A stretch of 41,148 nt of DNA from an uncultured Lachnospiraceae bacterium. GTDB taxonomy: Bacteria; Bacillota; Clostridia; Lachnospirales; Lachnospiraceae. Position numbers and translations under genes: made by a program. This document shows positions 1 to 7,921 of the stretch, one piece after another. The notes under the pieces were generated by a model. The model was not told the DNA's origin. It saw only the letters and a list, made by a program, of their open reading frames with translations, and did no database searches. The DNA is taken from assembly GCA_900549995.1 (NCBI GenBank), contig URQQ01000038.1, positions 1 through 41,148 of the forward strand. Direction: 5' to 3'. Every line of letters starts with the position of its first letter. Position 1 is the first letter of the stretch.

Positions 1-11
1 CAGGCCACATA

Positions 12-46
12 GACATGATTTTTCATGTAAACATGAAAATCATGTC
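12..46. other. Inverted repeat upstream of exonuclease III gene
   Basis: Arms at 12-27 and 32-46 are complementary except for one bulged T, with a 4-nt loop (TAAA). No T-tract follows on the plus strand, so it is a poor intrinsic terminator for that direction. It may be the end of an upstream gene's transcript or a cis-acting mRNA structure. Role unknown. Confidence 0.5.
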
Positions 47-97
47 CATTTGTCCATTGGCTCATACTATGAATAGAGAATACAGGAGGAAGCAAGT

Positions 98-850
98 TTG
101 AAATTAATATCTTGGAATGTAAACGGAATCCGCGCATGTGTGCAGAAGGGATTTCTTGATTTTTTTAACGAGGCGGATGCAGATATTTTCTGTATTCAGG
201 AGAGTAAAATGCAGGCGGGGCAGCTTGACCTGGAACTGCCGGGATACCACCAGTACTGGAATTATGCGGAGAGAAAAGGATATTCAGGAACAGCCATCTT
301 CACGAAAGAAGAACCGATTTCAGCAGCTTATGGAATAGGAATTGAGGAGCATGACAAAGAAGGCCGTGTGATTACACTGGAGTTTGAAGACTTTTATTTT
401 GTGACAGTGTATACTCCGAATTCGCAAAATGAACTGGCGAGACTAGACTACCGGATGAAATGGGAAGAAGATTTTCTTGCGTATTTAAAAGGGCTGGAAG
501 AGAAAAAGCCTGTGATCTTCTGCGGCGACCTCAACGTGGCGCACAAAGAAATTGATCTTAAAAATCCAAAGACAAACCGGAAAAATGCCGGATTTACAGA
601 TGAGGAGCGTGAAAAATTCTCTCAGATACTGGAGGCTGGATTCATCGATACTTTCCGGTATTTCTATCCGGATCAGGAAGGAATCTATTCCTGGTGGTCC
701 TACCGCTTCAGTGCAAGAGCAAAGAATGCAGGGTGGCGGATCGACTATTTCTGTGTGTCGGAAGGTTTAAAAGACAGATTGAAGGACGCGAAGATTCTGA
801 CGGATGTGCTTGGGTCAGATCACTGTCCGGTGGAACTGGATATAGAGTAA
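98..850 (+). CDS. xth: Exodeoxyribonuclease III (AP endonuclease, Xth/ExoA family)
   Basis: This is a cytoplasmic base-excision-repair enzyme that cuts DNA at abasic sites and degrades 3' ends. The 250-residue length is normal for the family. The exonuclease/endonuclease/phosphatase fold motifs are in order: SWNVNGIRA near the N-terminus, Glu35 in CIQESKM (metal ligand), Tyr105 in VYTPN, Asp144/Asn146 in CGDLNVAH, and the catalytic pair Asp241-His242 in GSDHCPV. The start is a TTG codon, chosen because AGGAGG at 84-89 lies 8 nt upstream and the protein begins with the family-typical MKLISWNVNG. The gene appears monocistronic, followed at once by a strong hairpin terminator. No promoter with good spacing was found upstream. 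Confidence 0.95.
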   Translation: MKLISWNVNGIRACVQKGFLDFFNEADADIFCIQESKMQAGQLDLELPGYHQYWNYAERKGYSGTAIFTKEEPISAAYGIGIEEHDKEGRVITLEFEDFYFVTVYTPNSQNELARLDYRMKWEEDFLAYLKGLEEKKPVIFCGDLNVAHKEIDLKNPKTNRKNAGFTDEEREKFSQILEAGFIDTFRYFYPDQEGIYSWWSYRFSARAKNAGWRIDYFCVSEGLKDRLKDAKILTDVLGSDHCPVELDIE

Positions 851-858
851 TTGAGAAG

Positions 859-909
859 AAAAGTCTGGAGAAATTTATCTGTGTGGGATAGTGTTTCTCC
901 AGACTTTTT
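859..909 (+). terminator. Intrinsic terminator of xth
   Basis: Arms 859-873 and 894-908 form a 15-bp perfect stem with a 20-nt loop and end in a run of five Ts. The A-run at the 5' arm means it could also work on the minus strand. Confidence 0.85.
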
Positions 910-963
910 AGTGCAGGGGAGGAGTCAGAATTTCAGATTTTGTTCTATTACGGGTGTTGATAC

Positions 964-1488
964 TTGAAAGCAACAATATCCTACGATAAAGAAATTAGGA
1001 TTGAAACTTATATACCGGTTCAAATTCGTATTGAGGAAGATGAAATGTATATTAGTAATGATTGTGTATTTCCACATGGATGGACAGCGGAAACTTTGAT
1101 GCAGAGACACCGTTCAGAACAATATAACCCAGATATTGCAAATGCTTTTTTCGGGCAGGATATGTGGAAACATGGGGGAGGGGGATTCAAAAAAATCTGT
1201 GAGTCATGTGAAGACAATGGGAATATAATGCCAGAGTACATACTACATCCGGGGGATATCATGGTTAAATTTACAGCAATATCTAAAGAACAAGATGACG
1301 CTTTGGAAAATCTTATTATTTCAAGATTGAGGAAAAATAGCAAATTAAAACAATCTGAATTAGCAGATGATCTTGGAGTATCGCGCAGGTCCGTCCAAAG
1401 ATCTATGAAAAAGTTGTCAGAACAGGGGAAAATTGAGCGAAAAGGAAGTAAACGGTCAGGATACTGGAAAGTTCATGATTCCATTTAG
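964..1488 (+). pseudogene. 5'-truncated AlbA_2/RecG-C-like ATP-binding regulator (remnant)
   Basis: The 174-residue reading frame resembles only the C-terminal half of the 'ATP-binding protein / putative DNA-binding domain (AlbA_2)' family, whose full members are usually more than twice as long. The first ~105 residues match the HATPase_c_4 part: the VQIRIEEDEMYISNDC strand pair, PHGWTAETL, the 'HRS..YNPDIANAFF' segment and a G-rich GGGGFKKICE helix. Residues ~115-174 form a winged helix (SELADDLGVSRRSVQRSMKKL). The N-terminal AlbA_2 domain is absent: a TGA at 958-960 sits directly before the only possible start (TTG at 964), and the homology begins mid-domain. The AAT-rich coding style differs from xth. 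It may still be expressed as a stand-alone HTH protein, but decay is the simpler reading. Confidence 0.65.
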
Positions 1489-1539
1489 GGTGGATTATGT
1501 CTTTTTATTGGGCGGCGGAGAAATTTTTCTGTTTGGTAA

Positions 1540-1568
1540 TTGAAAAGCATTGGATGAACGTGTATAAT
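1540..1568 (+). promoter_or_regulatory. Probable sigma-A promoter for surface-protein leader
   Basis: TTGAAA (1540-1545), a 17-nt spacer and TATAAT (1563-1568) form a near-consensus promoter. Transcription would start near 1575, giving a leader of about 310 nt before the surface-protein start at 1885. No comparable promoter is visible between the terminator at 1803 and the gene. Confidence 0.7.
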
Positions 1569-1626
1569 AATTTATATCTATATTCTTTTTTGCAAAGAAA
1601 ATTATTCTGAAAAGGTGTTGACGGAT

Positions 1627-1713
<87 letters not shown>

Positions 1714-1759
1714 GTGTCTGTTTTTTTCTGATGATGTTAAACCATATATTGGCATTTGA

Positions 1760-1803
1760 CGCGCCTTTCACCAGGACTATGTCCTGGTGAAAGGCGCGTT
1801 TTT
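1760..1803 (+). terminator. Perfect hairpin terminator inside the surface-protein leader (attenuator candidate)
   Basis: Arms 1760-1777 and 1781-1798 are an 18-bp perfect inverted repeat with a 3-nt loop (TAT), followed by TTTTT at 1799-1803. It lies 82 nt before the start codon at 1885 and downstream of the only good promoter, so readthrough should control expression of the gene. Confidence 0.85.
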
Positions 1804-1884
1804 GCGTTATATCAGCCGGACGTATGTTCGCCCGGCGCTGCCGAATAAGGCAGATAATTTTTAGGAAATGGAAGGAGGAAGAAC

Positions 1885-4056
1885 ATGAAAAAAAGATTTT
1901 TGTCGTTTTTGATGTGTGTATGTCTGATGGCAGCAATGTTTGTGGTACCGTCTGTGACAGTATCCGCGGATGGAGGTGACAGCTGGTCAGACGAGTCTAA
2001 CAGGGATACTGGATGGACAGACGGGGCGATCTCCACACCGGAGCAGCTTGCGCAGTTTGCCTATTTGGTGAACTCGGGAAGTTATAATGGGAGTGGGGAG
2101 GTATGGCTTACGTCGGATATCGACCTTGCAGGAAAAGAATGGGTACCGATCGGAAATCTGAACAATGACAATTATTATTCCGGGTTGTTTAACGGCAATG
2201 GATTTACCGTTGCAAACATGAGCATTACAAATTTTACAAAAGGTTATACGGAAGTAAGAGCCTACGGTCTGTTTGGAATTATGGGGGGCACTGTTGAGTA
2301 TGTCAATGTTACAGGTACTGCCGTCTGCAACGAATTTTCGCAGTATTGCTTTACCGGTGGTGTTGCCGGATATTCAGATTTGGGCAAAATCATCGGTTGT
2401 ACAAGTGAAGTAAACATATCTTTTGATACTGATCCCGGAATGAGTGCTACAGATATTGGAGGTATTGTCGGGGCTAATTATGGAGAAGTGACCGGATGTA
2501 CCAATCAGGGTGATATTTACCTGCGTGAAGGAAACTTTTCTTTTATCGGAGGTATTACGGGAGTTAACGCAGGCATTATTGACCGCTGTCAGAACAATGG
2601 AAATGTGCAGGGGGCTACTATTTATGTTGGCGGTATTGCAGGTCAAAGTTATCATGAAAACGGTTATAATGACAGTCCTCAGGTCACCAATTGTGTGAAT
2701 ACAGGTAACATCAATGGTGACGGTAGTGAACCGGGGTTTTATCATGGAGGGATTTGTGGTTATCTTAGTACTGAAATGAGGAATTGCTATAATATAGGAG
2801 CTCCGGTGGATATGGATGCCAACTATGGGAATTTGATAGGGCAGCTAAAAGAAAATCAAGTATTGAACAACTGTTATTATCTGGAGAATGGAAGTTATGG
2901 ACTTGGCTGTTATGGAAGTACCCTTATCAAAGACGATCCGTCGCTGGATCAGGGAGAACAACGGTCTGCGGCTGAAATGCAGTCGGAGGATTTTGTCACA
3001 GCATTGAATGGTTCAGAGAATGCTTTTATCATGGGAGCAGATTATCCGGTGCTTGCGCCGCTTCCGCTGTCTGTCACAATTCAAACAGATCCTGCAGGAG
3101 CTGCTGTAACTGTTATGCAGGGAGATGCAGAAATCAATCCGGAAGCAGATGGAACCTATCTTCTTGTTCCTGGTAATTACAGTGCAGCAGTAAGTGCTGA
3201 AAATTATGTATCTAAAACAGAGGAGTTTACCGTTACTTTCAATCAGGATACACATATGGTGAATATAGCGCTTGAGATTTTGCCGGCAGATTATCAGGCG
3301 GTGGATGAAGCAATTGGAAAAGCGAACGCGTTGAACAAAGAGGAGTATAAAGATTTCACAGCTGTAGAGTCAGCGGTAAATGCAGTTGACCGGAGTAAGA
3401 ATATCACCCAGCAGGCAGAAGTGGACGCGATGGCGCAGGCGATTGAAAATGCGATAGCGGCATTACAGTACAAAGAAGCAGATTACAGCAAAGTGGATGA
3501 GGCAATTGCGAAGGCAGGAAAGCTGGATCGGACCCAGTATAAAGATTTCACAGCGGTGGAGTCGGCGGTAAATACAATTGACCGGAGCAAGAATATCACC
3601 CAGCAGGCTGAAGTAAATGCGATGGCACAGGCAATCGAAGATGCGATCAATGCATTGGCGTACAAGGACGCGGATTATACGAAGGTAGATGAAGCAATTG
3701 CCAAAGCCGAAAAGCTGGATAAATCTAAATACAAAGATTTTACAGCTGTAGAGTCGGCCATCAAAGCGGTTGTGAGAGGAAAAAATATTACAGAACAGTC
3801 GGAAGTAGACGCGATGGCGAAAGCAATCGAAGATGCAATTAATGGGCTGGAAGAGAAGCCGGTTTCTAAACCTGCGTCCAAGACTCCTTCCAAAACTCCA
3901 CCCAAAACTCCTTCCAAACCTTCGGATGGCACGGCCAAAGGGACTCCGCGGACGGGAGATTACAGCAATATGAAGGTCTGGCTTGTTCTGTTCCTGATTT
4001 CAGGAGGGGGAGCCGCTGCTGTGATGATTTATATCAGAAAGAAAAAAAGAGTATAG
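1885..4056 (+). CDS. Sortase-anchored surface protein with GLUG-like repeats, PEGA-like and three FIVAR domains
   Basis: This is a secreted cell-wall protein of 723 residues. Residues 1 to about 29 are a signal peptide (MKKR start, hydrophobic core, VSA cleavage). Residues ~150-330 contain GLUG-like repeats of the form GGI.G...G.I..C.N.G, seen in surface and adhesin-type proteins. Residues ~395-465 look like a PEGA-type beta domain (VTIQTDPAGAAVTV). Residues 468-659 are three tandem 64-residue FIVAR modules. A Pro/Ser/Thr/Lys linker (KTPSK repeats) leads to a variant sorting motif TPRTGD, a hydrophobic segment and the tail RKKKRV. GGAGG precedes the ATG. The leader has a phase-variation-type repeat and a terminator. 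The ligand is unknown; attachment to host or dietary glycan is only a family-level expectation. Confidence 0.88.
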   Translation: MKKRFLSFLMCVCLMAAMFVVPSVTVSADGGDSWSDESNRDTGWTDGAISTPEQLAQFAYLVNSGSYNGSGEVWLTSDIDLAGKEWVPIGNLNNDNYYSGLFNGNGFTVANMSITNFTKGYTEVRAYGLFGIMGGTVEYVNVTGTAVCNEFSQYCFTGGVAGYSDLGKIIGCTSEVNISFDTDPGMSATDIGGIVGANYGEVTGCTNQGDIYLREGNFSFIGGITGVNAGIIDRCQNNGNVQGATIYVGGIAGQSYHENGYNDSPQVTNCVNTGNINGDGSEPGFYHGGICGYLSTEMRNCYNIGAPVDMDANYGNLIGQLKENQVLNNCYYLENGSYGLGCYGSTLIKDDPSLDQGEQRSAAEMQSEDFVTALNGSENAFIMGADYPVLAPLPLSVTIQTDPAGAAVTVMQGDAEINPEADGTYLLVPGNYSAAVSAENYVSKTEEFTVTFNQDTHMVNIALEILPADYQAVDEAIGKANALNKEEYKDFTAVESAVNAVDRSKNITQQAEVDAMAQAIENAIAALQYKEADYSKVDEAIAKAGKLDRTQYKDFTAVESAVNTIDRSKNITQQAEVNAMAQAIEDAINALAYKDADYTKVDEAIAKAEKLDKSKYKDFTAVESAIKAVVRGKNITEQSEVDAMAKAIEDAINGLEEKPVSKPASKTPSKTPPKTPSKPSDGTAKGTPRTGDYSNMKVWLVLFLISGGGAAAVMIYIRKKKRV
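3286..3861 (+). repeat. Three tandem 192-bp FIVAR-coding repeats
   Basis: Units begin at 3286, 3478 and 3670, exactly 192 bp (64 codons) apart. They share long identical stretches around the KDFTAVESA.. and KNIT.Q.EV.AMA.AIE.AI segments. In-frame tandem units of this kind can expand or contract by recombination without breaking the reading frame. Confidence 0.9.
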
Positions 4057-4082
4057 AAGAAAATCAGCGGTCATAGAAACAG

Positions 4083-4125
4083 GATGCCGCCCAATCACGA
4101 TAGTTCATCATGATTGGGCGGCATC
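4083..4125. other. 15-bp perfect inverted repeat after surface-protein gene
   Basis: Arms 4083-4097 and 4111-4125 are perfectly complementary around a 13-nt loop. Neither strand shows a good T-tract after it, so it may act as a weak bidirectional terminator between the convergent genes or as an mRNA 3'-end stabiliser. Confidence 0.55.
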
Positions 4126-4149
4126 TTCGCTTCATGTGCTGATAAGAAT

Positions 4150-4188
4150 GGGGAAGGCATCTTGTGAGTGGATGCTTTCCCCGTTTTT
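4150..4188 (+). terminator. Intrinsic terminator between convergent genes
   Basis: Arms 4150-4161 and 4171-4182 (12 bp, one G-U pair, 9-nt loop) are followed by GTTTTT. It would end the surface-protein transcript before it reaches the convergent regulator gene. Confidence 0.75.
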
Positions 4189-4210
4189 GGAATGTAAAAT
4201 AGTGTCTTTT

Positions 4211-5341
4211 TTATTTTCGGTCATCTCCGGACTGATCTTTTTCCATGTTCACGTCACAGATGGATTCCCTGACCACGATTTGCGAAGGCATATAGAAAAG
4301 CTTTCGTGTAAATGCCTCGGGGTTCTTATCCTCGATATAGTTTAATAATGTTTCGGCGGCCATCACTCCAAGTTTTTCTTTCGGATGATGAATGCTGGTC
4401 AGTTCAATATCATAAGAATGCATGATGTTGGAATTGTCGAAACCTGCGATGGAGATATCTTCCGGTACACGTTTTCCCAGGGCACGGAGACGTTTCACCA
4501 GTTTGCCTGCGATTAAATCATTATAGCAGACGATGGCAGTGCACCAGCCGCAGACCATCCTGGCATAATGATCCAGAAACTCATTCAGTTTTTTATTGGA
4601 GGATTCAGAGGAGGTCGTGTCATACCATCCGATATAATCCTCACAGAGATCAAGATCGTTGTTTAGGAGGGCTTTGGCATAACCGCAGTAGCGCCATGGA
4701 CCCTGAATATCATCGAATTTAAATATGCCGGCGATTTTCTTGTGCCCATGGTCGATCATCATCTGGGTGATCTGTTCTGTCAGTGCGGAATCATCCAGAA
4801 TGATGGCAGGAGAATGCACATTGCTGTAATAATTGTTGACGAAAATAACAGGGATATTTTGTCTTTTTAATTCCTGATAGTAGATATCATTTGGATTGGG
4901 AAATGTACTTTTTACTCCTTCTATAATGACCCCCGATACATTCTCTGCCAGAGCTTTTTTCAGAAAGTCTGCTTCATTTTGTGCCCGGTTATGTCCGAGG
5001 CCGAGAAAGATGCCGTATCCGGCTTTCTGCAGTGTCTCCTCGATTCCAATGAGGACGCTTGGAAATATATAGTTATCCAGAAAAGATAATGAAACTCCGA
5101 TAATTTTTTTATGCGAAGGGTGGGAGGCAGTATAATCTATCTTTACGAAACTGCCTTTTCCTTTGATTCGTTCGATGTAACCATCTGTATCCAATTCATC
5201 TAATGCATTTCTTACAGTCTGCCGGCTGATATTAAATTTCATGCAAAGCATATTTTCGGAAGGGAGTTTCTGTCCAAGGACGAACCTTCCGCTTTCAATT
5301 TCTGAAACGACCCAGTTGTATAGCTGCCTGTATTTTAACAT
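4211..5341 (-). CDS. AraR-like transcriptional regulator (GntR HTH + LacI-type sugar-binding domain)
   Basis: This is a sugar-responsive repressor of about 376 residues. The N-terminal ~70 residues are a GntR winged helix (KLPSENMLCMKFNISRQTVR, then a YIERIKGKGSFV wing). The rest is a periplasmic-binding-protein-like effector domain as in LacI/AraR (SFLDNYIFPSVLIGIEE, GVIIEG, SIAGFDN, TSIHHPKEKLG.MAAE). The start ATG at 5341 was preferred over the longer TTG frame because GGGGGT lies 8 nt upstream and the protein then begins MLKYRQLYNW, as GntR domains do. It is divergent from the sugar operon that starts at 5693, and the shared intergenic region has a repeated inverted motif, so it is probably the local repressor with the imported sugar or a catabolite as inducer. 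AraR membership is family-level; the effector is unknown. Confidence 0.88.
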   Translation of the reverse strand: MLKYRQLYNWVVSEIESGRFVLGQKLPSENMLCMKFNISRQTVRNALDELDTDGYIERIKGKGSFVKIDYTASHPSHKKIIGVSLSFLDNYIFPSVLIGIEETLQKAGYGIFLGLGHNRAQNEADFLKKALAENVSGVIIEGVKSTFPNPNDIYYQELKRQNIPVIFVNNYYSNVHSPAIILDDSALTEQITQMMIDHGHKKIAGIFKFDDIQGPWRYCGYAKALLNNDLDLCEDYIGWYDTTSSESSNKKLNEFLDHYARMVCGWCTAIVCYNDLIAGKLVKRLRALGKRVPEDISIAGFDNSNIMHSYDIELTSIHHPKEKLGVMAAETLLNYIEDKNPEAFTRKLFYMPSQIVVRESICDVNMEKDQSGDDRK

Positions 5342-5454
5342 AGTAGACCCCCATAGATGCCAGAGGAGCAAAATGCCTTCTGCTCCAAGTATCTTTTATA
5401 TTTCTATACTAAGAATAAACAATTCTGTCTGAAATAACAAGATGAAAAAAGTAA

Positions 5455-5673
5455 AACTTGTATTTAAAAAGAAAACAATTAAATACAAGTTATGACAAAA
5501 TAAATACAGTTATATATTGACAAATTATGCAAAAATGATAGAATAAAATAAAAATACAGGAAAAAATAGCAATTTTCACCATAAAAGTATTTTTAAATGA
5601 GAAAAGAAAGGAGGAGAAAGAGTGGAAATAAAATACATGTTTGGTAAAAATTGTTATAAATTAAATACAAGTA
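5455..5673. promoter_or_regulatory. Operator-like array: inverted repeat plus recurring AAATACA motif
   Basis: AACTTGTATTTAA (5455-5467) and its exact reverse complement (5479-5491) form a 13-bp inverted repeat with an 11-nt spacer. The half-site recurs as direct copies: AAATACAAGT at 5481 and 5663, and AAATACA followed by G or T at 5502, 5552 and 5631. The outer sites flank the promoter at 5517-5544, and the last sits just before the ribosome site of the binding-protein gene. GntR/AraR proteins bind such inverted or paired sites. The rest of the 351-nt divergent region (5342-5692) is AT-rich and shows nothing else recognisable. Confidence 0.65.
5517..5544 (+). promoter_or_regulatory. Probable promoter of the sugar/redox operon
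   Basis: TTGACA (5517-5522), a 16-nt spacer and TAGAAT (5539-5544). It sits within the operator-like array, so repressor bound at 5455-5509 or 5552 would interfere with polymerase. Confidence 0.65.
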
Positions 5674-5692
5674 AAAAATGAGGAGAATGCAT

Positions 5693-6853
5693 ATGAAAAA
5701 AATGAAAAAGTTAGAAAAATTAGCAGCAGTATTACTGACAGTGGCGTTATTTGTCTCTGGATGCGGAGGTGCGGCAGGATCCAAGGAAGATACGAAGAAA
5801 GAAACCAAAAGCGGTGCGGAAAAAGGGGAAGTGAAAATCGGGGCGGAATTTTTTGACTGGACAATGCCGCTTGGTGTGGATATCAAGGAGATGCTGGACT
5901 ATGCATCAGATGCAGTCGGATGTGAGATTCAGTATGTCTCGAACAACTGGGACGCTGAGAAAGCAATTACGGATGTGGAGAACTTATTTGCTTCCGGCTG
6001 CCAGGCAGTTATCGTCTGTAACTCTACAGATACACAGTTGTTGAAAATGGTAGAGATTGCAGAAAAATATGACGGGAAAATCTTTCAGTTCTTCAGAACA
6101 ATCAGCGATGAAACCGTAAAAGAAGAAATCATGTCTTCAAAAGGTTACGGCGGGCAGGTGCATGAAGATGAATACACAGTCTGTTACACGCTGGGTAAAA
6201 TGATGGCTGAGAAGGGCTGCAAGAATGTAGGAATTACGAACTTCACAGTGGGGGATATCACGGCAGAGGCCAGACAGAAGGGATTTGAAGACGCATTTAA
6301 AAAGACAGGAGTGAAGGTTGTGGCATCTACATGGGAAGTTACGACAGGTGAAACTGCATCTGAAGTAACAGAGAATTATCTGGCAGCATATCCGGAACTT
6401 GACGGGATTGCAGTGGCAGGGGGAAGCGGCGAAGCGTTTTATGCAATCCAGAATACACTTGACAGATATGGAAAGACAAAAGATGTCTTGCTTTCTACCG
6501 TAGATTTTTATGACGAACAGACAGAGGATCTTAAAAATGGAAGACTTGGGATGATTGCAGGAGGACACTGGTGTGATCCATTCTTCTCTTTCATGCTTGC
6601 TTACAATTATCTGACAGGAGCATTTGAAGATTCTAAGCTTCCGCTGGAAGTCAATAATAACATGATTTATCTGACCTCCTATGAAGATTCACAGCTGTTT
6701 GACCAGTGGTTCAAGGGAGATGAGCCTCCGTTTAACACAGAGGAGATCAAGAATCTGAGTAAAAAATACAACCCGGATTTTGTATTTGATGATTTATACA
6801 ATGCAGCCAAAGATCTCTCACTGGAGAATGTAATCGAAAGGCATGACAAATAA
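5693..6853 (+). CDS. Sugar ABC transporter substrate-binding lipoprotein (periplasmic-binding-protein type I)
   Basis: This is the extracellular binding component of the importer encoded just downstream. The signal peptide ends in a lipobox (LFVSGC) with acylated Cys24. The mature part has the ribose/galactose-binding-protein pattern (VKIGAEFFDWTMP, QAVIVCNSTDTQ, DGIAVAGGSGEAFYAI, LLSTVDFYDEQ). The start at 5693 was chosen because AGGAG at 5681-5685 is 7 nt upstream; an upstream in-frame ATG (5678) precedes that ribosome site. It is the first gene of the operon and is separated from the first permease by a stable hairpin (6864-6919), a common way to keep binding protein in excess. The ligand cannot be read from sequence; the operon suggests an unusual sugar, cyclitol or glycoside. 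Confidence 0.88.
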   Translation: MKKMKKLEKLAAVLLTVALFVSGCGGAAGSKEDTKKETKSGAEKGEVKIGAEFFDWTMPLGVDIKEMLDYASDAVGCEIQYVSNNWDAEKAITDVENLFASGCQAVIVCNSTDTQLLKMVEIAEKYDGKIFQFFRTISDETVKEEIMSSKGYGGQVHEDEYTVCYTLGKMMAEKGCKNVGITNFTVGDITAEARQKGFEDAFKKTGVKVVASTWEVTTGETASEVTENYLAAYPELDGIAVAGGSGEAFYAIQNTLDRYGKTKDVLLSTVDFYDEQTEDLKNGRLGMIAGGHWCDPFFSFMLAYNYLTGAFEDSKLPLEVNNNMIYLTSYEDSQLFDQWFKGDEPPFNTEEIKNLSKKYNPDFVFDDLYNAAKDLSLENVIERHDK

Positions 6854-6863
6854 ATAGATAAAC

Positions 6864-6919
6864 ATCCGCGCCTTTTGGCTTTGGAATCTGGCAGGAGAAA
6901 GGCCAAAAGGCGCGCGGAT
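6864..6919 (+). other. Stable intercistronic stem-loop
   Basis: The segment 6864-6879 pairs with 6902-6919 (ATCCGCG..CCTTTTGGC with its complement, a 2-nt bulge), enclosing about 22 nt. There is no T-tract, so it is more likely an mRNA 3'-end stabiliser for the binding-protein message than a terminator. Confidence 0.6.
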
Positions 6920-6964
6920 ACATCATTTGGCAGAGAGAAAACTTTAAAAGTAGAAAGGGCACAT

Positions 6965-7897
6965 ATGAAAAGAAAAGTTACAGGAATCTCCGTGCTTTTG
7001 GGAATTCTATTACTGGTCTATCTGGTGTTTTATTTTCTGGAACCAACAAGGTTCGGCAGTCCGATGAGTATTTTTATACTGTTTCAGCAGAGCCTGACCT
7101 ATTCGATTGCGGCAGGAGGGTGTTATTTCGTAATTGCGATGGGACTGTTCGATTTCAGCCTGGGAGCCAATCTGATACTCAGCGCCCTGGTTGGATATAA
7201 ACTCAGTGTTGTGGCAGGCTATCCGGGGCTGATCTTCGGATGCATGATCACCGGGATGGTGATTGGAATGATCAACGGAGGATTTTACCTGAAATTTCGG
7301 GTTCCTTCCATTATTGTAACGGTAGGTTTAATGATGATCTATGAATGCATCGGAGTATTTATTGCAGGGGATACAACGAATAAACTGGGTCAGAATATGA
7401 AGCTTTTTGGGCAGGCACCATACAATCTGATCATTGCGTTGATTTCGTTTGCAGTCTGCATTTTCATTCTGTACAGCACGAAGATGGGTGTATACATCAG
7501 GGCGATTGGAAAAAATGAACTGATTGCGAAGAACATGGGAGTCAGCACAGAAAAATATAAGTTTCTTGGTTTTGTGATCTGCGGGATCTTTGCAGGAGTG
7601 ACCGGAATGCTGACGATCAGTTATACATCTACGATCATTCCGGTTCAGGGGATGAGCAGTATGGCGAGGAATTTCCAGCCGATCATGGGATGCTTTGTGG
7701 GGCTTGCGTTTAAGAAATATGTCAATCCGATGGTTTCCATTATCGCTGCAGAGTTCATGATTTCCATGATTGTAAGCGGAGTTATGACCAACGGGCTTGA
7801 TTCTACACTTCAGGACTGCATTATAGGATTGATCCTTCTGGTCATTGTCATCCTTATGGCGAAGGAGCAGAGGAAACATGCGGAGGTTGTAAAATAA
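6965..7897 (+). CDS. ABC sugar transporter permease (RbsC/MglC type)
   Basis: This is an inner-membrane permease of the BPD_transp_2 class, about 310 residues with mostly hydrophobic helices. It shows the family's FDFSLGANLILSALVGY segment, the NGGFYLKFRVPSIIVTVG region, and the cytoplasmic IRAIGKNELIAKNMGVSTEKYK loop that contacts the ATPase. The start at 6965 follows AGAAAGG and gives a typical positively charged MKRK N-terminus; a longer frame from a TTG at 6875 would run through the upstream hairpin and is rejected. It pairs with the permease at 9454 as a probable heterodimer. Confidence 0.9.
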   Translation: MKRKVTGISVLLGILLLVYLVFYFLEPTRFGSPMSIFILFQQSLTYSIAAGGCYFVIAMGLFDFSLGANLILSALVGYKLSVVAGYPGLIFGCMITGMVIGMINGGFYLKFRVPSIIVTVGLMMIYECIGVFIAGDTTNKLGQNMKLFGQAPYNLIIALISFAVCIFILYSTKMGVYIRAIGKNELIAKNMGVSTEKYKFLGFVICGIFAGVTGMLTISYTSTIIPVQGMSSMARNFQPIMGCFVGLAFKKYVNPMVSIIAAEFMISMIVSGVMTNGLDSTLQDCIIGLILLVIVILMAKEQRKHAEVVK

Positions 7898-7921
7898 TGC
7901 AAAGCACAAGAGGAGATTGGA

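Noticed and set aside
6875..6964. N-terminal extension of the permease from a TTG at 6875
   Set aside because: It would translate the intercistronic hairpin into a charged, non-conserved peptide; the ATG at 6965 has a ribosome site and the expected N-terminus.
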